Assembly (NCBI RefSeq): GCF_907164965.1
Contig: NZ_CAJRAM010000003.1
Span: 1 to 32,836, forward strand
DNA length: 32,836 bases
Direction of reading: 5' to 3'
Origin: Coxiella endosymbiont of Ornithodoros maritimus
GTDB lineage: Bacteria > Pseudomonadota > Gammaproteobacteria > Coxiellales > Coxiellaceae
The position numbers and the translations under genes were made by a program. How positions within the stretch are numbered: the stretch's first letter is position 1; each line of letters begins with the position of its first letter. Below are positions 26,490-32,836 of the stretch, piece after piece. Under the pieces are notes generated by a model that was not told the origin of the DNA, ran no database searches, and saw only the letters and a program-made list of their open reading frames with translations.

Positions 26490-27399
26490 AATGGTGAGGG
26501 GGCGAGAAGACGGATTCGGCTTAGCAAGGTGCCAAACAATTAGCTGCTAGAGGAATGAATATATTTATTGTGCACCGAGACCGCCGGTGCGATGGAAAAA
26601 ATTAATTAGGCGTTTAGCGAATTAAGTCGTATGGCGTTCAGTTTCGGGCTTGTAACATGAATGCCTTGAGTCCTGAGGGCCGTGCTGAGGTTCTTGGGGA
26701 GCTTCAATCGATCATGGTGGCAAAAAGCAAGGTTAAATTGCTGCTTCATTCTATCGCCTTCGGTAATCTAAAACCCATTGACCCGGAAAAATCGTTAGAA
26801 GAAACGTACGATGCAGCCATTGAAGAGTTCGCAACGCCATTGGGTATACTCCCGGATATCTTAAAAGAGAAATTGGAGCACCACGCTGAACAATTACCGT
26901 AACTGACTTTATTCCAATCGCCTCAGTACAGCCGGTCATTAATTGAACAAGAAGATATGGCTAACACAATTTGTAGCATGGGGACGAGTTTATTAACGTG
27001 GACTCAAGCACTTCACCAAGCAGGATTATTTGACAAAGATGCGCGAGTGATCGGTTTAACTAGTGAAGACAATGAGATCGCATGGAAAGGCTACGCGGGT
27101 GGTTTCAGCACCTAGGGCGGCTTTAGCGGCGGTCTTTCGTTCGATTGCCGTTGAATTTACTGCCTATGGTATTCGTTCTAATCTTCTCCAACCTGGAGTC
27201 ACCGACACCCCTGCTCTGCGCCTCATCCCCGGTAACAACCGCTTGAAAGCCCTGGCGAAAGTGAAAAATCCCTTTAAACGATTAACGTGACCGGCAGATG
27301 TCGTCAACACGGTGGTTTTGCTAGCGGTGCCAGCATCGGGCTGGATCAACGGCACTATTATTCGAGTGGACCGGTGGAGAAAGAATCGGAAGCATTTGA
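26490..27399 (+). pseudogene. Short-chain dehydrogenase (FabG/FabI-like), pseudogene
   Basis: This SDR would reduce the 3-oxoacyl or enoyl intermediate of the cassette. The N-terminal nucleotide-binding part near 26490-26590 is nearly unreadable ('DGFGLA', 'AARGMNIFIVHRDRR' across frames). From 26657: 'MNALSPEGRAEVLGELQSIM' and 'KVKLLLHSIAFGNLKPIDPE', which resembles the FabI/FabV-type 'DVLVHSIAFG'. Later 'MGTSLLTWTQALHQAGLF', 'RVIGLTSEDNEIAWKGY', 'AALAAVFRSIAVEFTAYGIR' and 'SNLLQPGVTDTPALRLIPGN', then 'PASGWINGTIIRVD' and the end at TGA 27397-27399. The catalytic Tyr-x-x-x-Lys sits in the damaged part around 27085-27110. Many frameshifts. Confidence 0.75.
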
Positions 27400-28676
27400 T
27401 GAATGGTTTTTAGCGCTGTCTGAAGTCCAATTAACCTGACCGATTTTTCCATTTGGGAATGATGGGCTAATGGAGAAGCGAAACTGTGAATAAATGGGAA
27501 AAATCCCTACGGGTTCAATGAATCGGCATTCAAAAGGCGGCGGCAACGGATGAAGGAGCAGGGATTGAATTGGGAATCCTGCTTTCCCGAATTAAGCGGC
27601 TTCAGGAGGGGCTGATCGAAAAACACATAGGGCAAATTGCCATCCCTCTTACCCTAGTAGGGTCGTGTGTGATTGATGGAACGCTATGTTCAGGGCAAGC
27701 TCACTACATTCCTGTAGCAACGCTAGAGGGAACGTTGAGGCTATCGATGTCCCGCGTTTTTACGCGACTGCCCAATGCGGTGTGGCATTCACAAACTCAA
27801 AATATCTAGCAAGTGATTTCCCGCAGTCCGATTTTTTTTCATTTAAGGACTTAAATTCACTAAAAATTTTCTTTACCTGGGTGACAGAACACTTCAACGC
27901 AATAAAAATGTGATTGAACAAAGCACTCAATACGGGAAATTAATAAGAATTGATCAATATCAAGTGCATGATCACCTGGTTCTCGATTTTGTTTATACCA
28001 CGGCGGAAGACGCGGTTCAGAATATGACTACCTTTTGTACTTGTAATGCATGTGAGTTTATTCGAGGTACCCTCGCAGAGCATTTATCGTTTGCTTATTT
28101 ATTAAAATCGAGTTTTAATGCGGATAAAAAGCCATCAACGAAAACTCTCCTGGCGGGACGACGGCACAAAATCATTGCCTCTTGCGTGTTATCGGCAGCC
28201 GTTTGTAAAAGAACGTTAGGCATTTCGCCTCGACAATTAGCAGGAGAAATGCGCGTCGCCCATATGCGAGCAAGATTGCTAATATAGTCGGGATCAATTT
28301 GCATGTCGTGAATGCATTGACGGCCATTTACCTTGCAACCGGACAAGATTGTGCTTGCGTCAGTGAAAATGAAGTCGCTTTCTTTGATATTTTATATTTG
28401 CCGGAATCGAATGAAGCTAAATGCGTATTAACCATGCCTCCAATTACCGTTGGGACAGTAGGAAGTGGAATGCAATTGCCGCAACAACAAAGCAATTTAA
28501 AACTCATCAATTGTGTAGGCAAACACTCATCAAAACGATTAGCCGAACTCATCACGGCGAGCGCATTAGCATTAGAAGTCTCGTTAGCAGTGGCTATCGG
28601 AGCTGATAAATTCGCTAAAGCGCATATGATCTTTGGACGAAAAAAGAAGAAACGTAAAGTTCATGAAAAAATTTAA
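27399..28676 (+). pseudogene. HMG-CoA reductase, pseudogene
   Basis: HMG-CoA reductase makes mevalonate, an isoprenoid precursor. The start probably overlaps the SDR stop (TGATG at 27397-27401), but the first 170 bases are garbled. From 27570: 'KHIGQIAIPLTLVGSCVIDG', 'YIPVATLEGTLRLSMSR' with the catalytic Glu, a shift to 'YATAQCGVAFTNSKYLASDF', a shift to 'LLKSSFNADKKPSTKTLLAG' with the catalytic Lys of the DKKPS motif, a shift to 'VNALTAIYLATGQDCACVSE' with the catalytic Asp, then 'MPPITVGTVGSGMQLPQQQS' and 'ADKFAKAHMIFGRK' with the C-terminal His. All four catalytic residues are legible across three or more frames. Bacterial HMG-CoA reductases are sparsely distributed and often acquired by transfer. 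Confidence 0.92.
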
Positions 28677-28697
28677 AATCTATAAAATAGGATTTCA

Positions 28698-29377
28698 ATG
28701 ATTTTAGGATTTCAATGATTTTGTTTATTGATATTTCATTGTTATTGCTGCTTTTCAGTCTACGGGCGGAAAAATCTCATTAAAGGTGCTTACATCCTCT
28801 GCAGTAACCATACTAGCCACATGGATTCCCCTGCTTTAATGTTAGCGACGCGATTTTCTTTCAAAGAATTTAGCATGTTAGCGGCGAAGGATTATTTTTT
28901 TAAGGGAGGAGAGAAAATACCGTTTTCGGCTAAATCAATGAATTTAATTGCGGTAGACCGTAAACACCCCGTTAAAGACTTAAGAGAAATTCGGCGACAT
29001 TGCAAAAATTTCAAAGAAAAAAAGCATAAATTAATTATCTATCCTGAAAGAATACGCTCGATAACCGGTGAGCTATTACCTTTTAAAAAGGAGCTGCTTT
29101 CACAGAGCTTACGCTCAATTTACCAATTGTACCCGCTTATATTGAAGGAACTGAAAAACTTTCCCTAAAGGGGTTCGAATGGCCCGTCCTGGGCGAATTA
29201 AAGTGTATATCGGCAAACCGATTTATCCAGACGCAGTCGTAGCGGAGTCTGCAGCAGCCTCTTTTTCCGAGCATTGTGCCTTGTTGACAGAAACGATTTA
29301 TACGGCTATTGTTCAATTGCGGCAATCGGCTGATGATAAATGGGTGGCAAGAAAAAGAGGAACTCGCATGGTTATGA
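28698..29377 (+). pseudogene. PlsC-type lysophospholipid acyltransferase, pseudogene
   Basis: LPLAT enzymes acylate lysophosphatidic acid or related acceptors at the membrane. A hydrophobic N-terminus (about 28713-28750, in two frames) leads to 'VYGRKNLIKGAYILCSNHTS' and 'HMDSPALMLATRF', containing the catalytic HX4D (His-Thr-Ser-His-Met-Asp). The second motif, usually 'FPEGTRS', reads 'YPERIRS' with Gly and Thr replaced. A frameshift near 29100-29170 moves the end to 'RPGRIKVYIGKPIYPDAVVA'. Near 29345 another shift would give 'WQEKEELAWL' and a TGA at 29375-29377 that overlaps the next gene's ATG (29374). It is inactive on both counts, motif and frame. Confidence 0.8.
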
Positions 29378-30540
29378 AATGGTAGGGTTTGGGGGCGCCT
29401 GATAAACAGCCCGATATCCATCGGATGCCAAAATTTTTACCTTATGTAGAAAAAATACTAGGTTGTAATATTGCCCAACAGGACTTGCCCATTGAATTTG
29501 AGAAAATCCAATTGCCATCTCCTATTCGCTGTCAGGCTTTTTTACAGCAATTGGAGCGCGATTTTCGCTCCGATCAAATTTCACAAAAGAAAACTGGAAC
29601 GTTTGCGACATGCTTATACATGCTTATGGTAAAAGTTTCCGAGATCTATTTCGCATTCGACAGGGTTTAATTTCTGGGTCCCCGGATTGTTTTGTTTATT
29701 CGGAAACCACCGAACAAGTCGTTTCATTATTAAGCTTGGTAACGAATCACAATGTCTACGTAATTCCTTAGGACCTCTGCTTGAATCGCAATTAAACAAA
29801 AAAGAATTTTCGCTGGGGCATTTCTCAGATTCCTTTGAGTTCTCCACGTTGGGTGGTTAGCTTGCAACGCGTTTGGTCGGTATGCAATCCGATCAGTACG
29901 GCACCATTAGCGAAACAGTATTAAGTTTACAAGTTGTGACACCACAAGGCGTCATGGAAAATATCACCGTTCTGCGTGCTTCTTGTGCGCTTAATTTGCG
30001 TGAATGATTTATCTGCTGTGAAGGAAGACTCGGTATTATCACTCAAGCAACGATGAAAGTGTATCTGTTGCCTGAAAAAGAACATTTTAACGCGATCTTA
30101 TTTCCTAATTTTAGCACTGGACTTAAAGCGATCCGTTGCGCTACTCAAAAACAACTTCCGCAGATGATGCGTTTGATGGATAACGATGAAACAGATTTGA
30201 GTTTTTATTTAAAGCCTAAAAAATCACAACTTAAATCGTGGATTCAATCGAGCCCTGACTGAATGCATGGCGTGGGCGGTTCAAAATAAAATTGGGCGTC
30301 CCGGTTTTATGTGGGGTGTCACATTTCACACAAGCAATCATGGATCATGGCGGCGCTTTATCTCATCATCATAAGCATTGATTATGAACATGAGCCGTGG
30401 CTAGAGGGGTTTATTGGCACGATAGGAATGAAATCGTTGGCGGCCTGATTCAAAATGATAGATCTCTTGAAATTCAAGCCGCTGCTTTTGTTATTTCCTC
30501 TTATATCGTGATTTTGCTGTAGACTATTCCTGCCCCATTA
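29374..30540 (+). pseudogene. Alkylglycerone-phosphate synthase-like FAD enzyme, pseudogene
   Basis: AGPS swaps the acyl chain of acyl-dihydroxyacetone phosphate for a fatty alcohol, creating the ether bond of ether lipids. ATG 29374 reads 'MKW' then TAG (Trp expected: 'MKWWGLGAPDKQPDIHRMPK'). Then 'GKSFRDLFRIRQGLISGSPD' and 'PETTEQVVSLLSLVTNHNVY', after which the FAD-binding Gly-rich loop and about 40 residues are deleted. The next part, in another frame, is the family signature 'FSLGHFSDSFEFSTLGG' + stop (TGG to TAG) + 'LATRLVGMQSDQYGTIS', then 'GRLGIITQATMKVYLLPEKE' (to 30262). Near 30345-30390 'DHGGALSHHH' gives the His triad of the AGPS active site, followed by 'EHEPWLEGFIGT'. Family assignment is good; substrate is inferred. 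Confidence 0.78.
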
Positions 30541-30542
30541 TC

Positions 30543-31329
30543 TTGAGTAGCCTTGCGTGGCTTATGTCTCTTAAAACTTGGCGTTACGCGATATTAAAAT
30601 TTCTCGGTCACATTCCCGTTATTTGGACGAGCTTTGCCAATGTATTGTTACAATTGCCGCATCATCGCTCGAAAATCAAAAGCGACGCTGAATTAGATCC
30701 AAATAAACGGTATGTTCTCATCAGCAATCATGAATCAGGGTTTGATAATTAGCGCTCGGTTATGTTTTTAACCGAAAAAGTCCACCGCTTAAATTTTTTA
30801 TGAGGAGAGAATTATTATGGTTTTTCCCTTTGGTCGGTTTTGGCTGCTGGTTGTTGGGGTACCCTTTTGTGCATCGGCATTCCCGCCACTCTATCCATCG
30901 TCACCCAGAGTTGAAAGCGAAAGATATCGAAATTACCCAAAAAGCTTCCAAAAATTTTAAAATATTTCCTACGACCATTGTGAACTTTATTGAGGGCACC
31001 CGATTCACTCTACTTAAACACCAACACCAAACTTCTCCTTATTTACATTTGCTGCGTCCTAAAGCGGGCGGGATCGTGATAGTGATAAACGCTTTGCAAA
31101 ATAAATTGGCGGGAATTATTAACGTCACTCTCCATTATTCCAAGCCCCTTTCCTTGTGGGAATCGTCGTGAGATTTACGGTGTAGTATTAGTTATTGCCA
31201 CTAACTGAAGATCTTATCGGAAATTACTACGAAGACACAACGTTCCATCTTCATTTTCAGAAGTGGTTAAACACTCTATGGCAGGAAAAAGATTTATTGA
31301 TCAAAGAATTTAAAAAAGACAATAGGTAA
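30543..31329 (+). pseudogene. YihG-type acyltransferase, pseudogene
   Basis: YihG-type LPLATs are membrane acyltransferases of about 300 residues. 'FANVLLQLPHHRSKIKSDAE' leads to 'RYVLISNHESGFD', the HX4D motif, followed by a stop at 30750-30752. The rest is in another frame: 'MRRELLWFFPLVGFGCWLLG', 'YPFVHRHSRH', 'HPELKAKDIEITQKASKNFK', 'TTIVNFIEGTRFT' (second motif, intact), 'HLLRPKAGGIVIVINALQN' and 'GIINVTLHYSKPLSLWE'. After a further shift, 'LTEDLIGNYYEDTTF' and 'WLNTLWQEKDLLIKEFKKDN' end at TAA 31327-31329. It is the last gene of the lipid cassette. The order of blocks is exactly that of E. coli YihG. Confidence 0.85.
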
Positions 31330-31378
31330 TTACTCTGTCATTACCCACAAGAGGTAAGGACTAAAAACTTAAAGTCCA

Positions 31379-31458
31379 TCATTCCGCGCAGGCGGGGATC
31401 CAGCGCATACATGTGCAGCACACCGAAGGTACGCCTGATTCCCGCCTGCGCGGAATGA
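31379..31458. repeat. Palindromic interspersed repeat (REP/MITE-like)
   Basis: TCATTCCGCGCAGGCGGG (31379-31396) plus ATCCAG pairs with CTGATTCCCGCCTGCGCGGAATGA (31435-31458), with one mismatch and one extra base over 24 positions. The 30-base loop contains a small palindrome (CGCATACATGTGC). Such 'CATTCCGCGCAGGCGGGAATC' elements occur in many copies in several proteobacterial genomes. A related half-site CCTGCGCAGG with GACGAC beside it lies at 15430-15446. The element sits in the 197-base gap between the YihG-type pseudogene and rpiA. Confidence 0.75.
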
Positions 31459-31526
31459 CGAAATCTAAAATTGAAATGGCTGTGAAAAGGCATTTTATTT
31501 AAAATACTAGTACTGGGGAGATCATC

Positions 31527-32189
31527 ATGTCAAAAAACGAACTTAAAAAAGCAGCCGCTATTGAAGCGATTCAATTCATTAAGAGCGTCAATATCGTTGG
31601 AGTAGGAACTGGTTCTACCGTCAATTGTTTCATCAATGCTTTAGCGGAAATTAAACATCAAATTGAAGGGGCTGTTGCAAGCTCTGTAGTCACTGAAAAT
31701 CGCTTAAAAAAGCACCGTATTCCAGTTGTCAATCTTAATTCCGTTTCCAACGTCGATGTCTACGTGGATGGAGCTGATGAATTTAATAAACATTTTTATC
31801 TTAGCAAAGGTGGCGGTGGCGCCCTTACACGTGAAAAAATCATCGCGGCAGCCGCTAAACGCTTTATTTGTATTGTCGATGAAAGTAAACAAGTGGACGT
31901 GCTAGGACAATTCCCCTTGGCGATTGAAGTTATCCCAATGGCTCGCAGCTTTATTGCACGTGAAATCGTCAAGCTCAAGGGAGACCCGGTTTATCGACAA
32001 GGATTCACAACGGATAACGGTAATGTGATTTTAGACATTCACAACCTGACCATCCTCAATCCTGTTGAGTTAGAAACCATTCTCAATAACATCCCAGGCG
32101 TCGTCGCCAACGGTCTCTTCGCGCACCGGCTCGCCGATGATTTGTTAATAGGCACCTCGGCAGGCGTTCAGCTTCATCATAGAAGATGA
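31527..32189 (+). CDS. rpiA: Ribose-5-phosphate isomerase A
   Basis: RpiA interconverts ribose 5-phosphate and ribulose 5-phosphate in the pentose phosphate pathway. The 220-codon frame is intact (E. coli 219). Motifs: 'GTGST' at residues 27-31 (phosphate loop), 'DGADE' at 81-85, '[11 protein letters not shown]' from Lys94, and 'TDNGNVILD' further on. Asp81, Asp84, Lys94 and Glu103 correspond to the catalytic residues of E. coli RpiA at the same numbers. The ribosome binding site GGGGAG (31515-31520) stands six bases before ATG 31527. Its sequence is well conserved, showing purifying selection next to the ruined lipid cassette. Confidence 0.96.
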   Translation: MSKNELKKAAAIEAIQFIKSVNIVGVGTGSTVNCFINALAEIKHQIEGAVASSVVTENRLKKHRIPVVNLNSVSNVDVYVDGADEFNKHFYLSKGGGGALTREKIIAAAAKRFICIVDESKQVDVLGQFPLAIEVIPMARSFIAREIVKLKGDPVYRQGFTTDNGNVILDIHNLTILNPVELETILNNIPGVVANGLFAHRLADDLLIGTSAGVQLHHRR

Positions 32190-32260
32190 AAGCGCAAGCG
32201 TTTTATAATCGGTCCGGCGGAGGGCAGCGGGAAAGCTTTCTTCGACTTCGATTTTTACAC

Positions 32261-32288
32261 TTGCACTTCTCGTTATCATGAGTATAAT
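32261..32288 (+). promoter_or_regulatory. Candidate sigma-70 promoter upstream of csrA
   Basis: The -35 TTGCAC and the consensus -10 TATAAT are separated by 16 bases. It would give a leader of about 245 bases before csrA. The spacing is one base short of optimal. Confidence 0.45.
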
Positions 32289-32494
32289 GCTCGCTCCGAG
32301 TGCACTGGGTTTTTAATCCTCTGTGCTGTGCGTAATTGGCGGACAAGGAGAAATCGTAGTTCCTTGACGCTCCTCTTTATCGCGTAAGTCCATCAGGAGT
32401 TTTAGACTTTGCGCGTGATAGAAAAAGGGAACGTAATATCTTATGGATCACTAGGTTCACAGGAGATCATAAAAAGGATATTCTGCATGTAATC

Positions 32495-32518
32495 AGCCGT
32501 TGCCTTTTCAAGGCGGCT
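32495..32518 (+). promoter_or_regulatory. Hairpin just ahead of the csrA ribosome binding site
   Basis: AGCC (32495-32498) and GCCTT (32502-32506) pair with AAGGC and GGCT (32510-32518), leaving a GTT bulge and a three-base TTC loop. It ends about seven bases before the csrA ribosome binding sequence AAAGGA. It could influence csrA translation; its loop does not carry the GGA that CsrA normally binds. Confidence 0.35.
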
Positions 32519-32538
32519 CCAGCCCAAAGGAATAATTT

Positions 32539-32745
32539 ATGTTAGTCTTAACACGAACAAATGGTCAGGCTATAAAGATTGGAAACGAGGGTGAAATTAC
32601 CGTCACCGTCCTCGAGGTTCGCGGAAATCAAGTACGCATGGGTATTGATGCGCCGAAGCACATCGCGGTCCACCGAGAGGAGATTTACCAGCGAATTCAG
32701 GAAGAAAAACCAAAAACGCCACCTATTCTTAAGGAAGTTGAATGA
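32539..32745 (+). CDS. csrA: Carbon storage regulator CsrA
   Basis: CsrA is a small homodimeric RNA-binding protein that represses or stabilises mRNAs by binding GGA motifs near ribosome binding sites. The 68-codon frame is intact. The N-terminus '[20 protein letters not shown]' (usual 'MLILTRRVGE.l.IGd.i') and '[20 protein letters not shown]' followed by '[16 protein letters not shown]' carries the conserved Leu4, Arg6 and Arg44-type residues of the RNA-binding surface. The tail is a little longer than the E. coli protein (61 residues). AAAGGAATAATTT precedes the ATG. It is one of the few regulators kept. The 91 bases after it show no gene that I can support. Confidence 0.95.
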   Translation: MLVLTRTNGQAIKIGNEGEITVTVLEVRGNQVRMGIDAPKHIAVHREEIYQRIQEEKPKTPPILKEVE

Positions 32746-32836
32746 ACTACCTGTGCTGCTTTTGATTCAGGTGAGACTGTCTTTCCTCTATACATGACGA
32801 AAGCAGTTCAGTTGATGAAATAGTGAGAAAAGCTGC

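Larger units (their letters stand above)
32190..32538. other. Intergenic region between rpiA and csrA
   Basis: These 349 bases show no convincing gene. A promoter-like pair TTGCAC (32261-32266) and TATAAT (32283-32288) with a 16-base spacer points toward csrA. GGACAAGGAG near 32341-32350 resembles a ribosome binding site with no start codon after it, so a small gene may have decayed here. No tRNA-like cloverleaf was found by eye. Confidence 0.4.

Noticed and set aside
28632-28676. The HMG-CoA reductase frame ends in a KKKKRKV run that resembles a classical eukaryotic nuclear localisation signal.
   Set aside because: It is the lysine-rich tail after the conserved AHM motif of a broken enzyme; AT-rich DNA easily yields Lys runs, so chance is the best explanation.
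32190-32538. A possible tRNA or small RNA gene between rpiA and csrA.
   Set aside because: No cloverleaf or T-loop sequence could be found by eye; only a promoter-like pair and one hairpin are supportable.

Overview
The window looks like a chromosome segment of a Coxiella relative (Gammaproteobacteria, Legionellales) in advanced but unfinished genome decay, most likely a tick Coxiella-like endosymbiont. This is inferred from the gene set: EnhA-like L,D-transpeptidase, ubiC-ubiA-tolC, three-gene pnt operon, bacterial HMG-CoA reductase, rpiA, csrA and an IS110/IS1111-type transposase remnant. About 20 genes are recognisable but broken by frameshifts and by TGG-to-stop or CAA-to-stop changes. 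About ten remain open over their full family length.

Layout. 1-2450: an IS110-family transposase scrap, an unidentified remnant and a long unidentified minus-strand gene that may be a broken effector-type protein. 2476-5800: hemH (-), rdgB (+), a GIN-domain secreted protein (+) and an OmpA/IcmN-like envelope protein (-), all broken. 5830-8853: a three-gene ABC exporter on the minus strand (HlyD adaptor, ATPase, ABC-2 permease), all broken. 9027-10843: a broken SPOR protein followed by two intact minus-strand genes (TIGR02444-like and a hypothetical). 10987-15134: broken enhA-like gene, intact ubiC-ubiA (overlapping), intact tolC and a broken SPOR protein. 15215-15375: a 49-bp near-perfect inverted repeat and a second hairpin. 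15478-19104: a ComA-like pseudogene (-) divergent from the transhydrogenase operon pntAA-pntAB-pntB, of which only pntAB is intact. 19356-22258: broken rsmE (-) divergent from intact prlC (+).

22353-31329 is one co-directional plus-strand cassette with overlapping or closely spaced genes: KAS III, FabA-like and FabZ-like dehydratases, KAS II, acyl carrier protein, phosphopantetheinyl transferase, SDR reductase, HMG-CoA reductase, PlsC-type acyltransferase, alkylglycerone-phosphate-synthase-like flavoenzyme and YihG-type acyltransferase. In the ancestor this looks like a dedicated mini fatty-acid synthase feeding ether-lipid or related lipid assembly. Here every member except the ACP is broken. 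Intact rpiA and csrA close the window.

What survives fits a host-restricted symbiont: ubiquinone synthesis (ubiC, ubiA), TolC, oligopeptidase A, pentose phosphate isomerisation (rpiA) and CsrA. What is lost is export, host-interaction candidates, rRNA modification (rsmE), nucleotide sanitation (rdgB), the last step of heme synthesis (hemH) and an elaborate lipid pathway. No tRNA, rRNA or CRISPR array was seen. Family calls come from motif reading without database searches.
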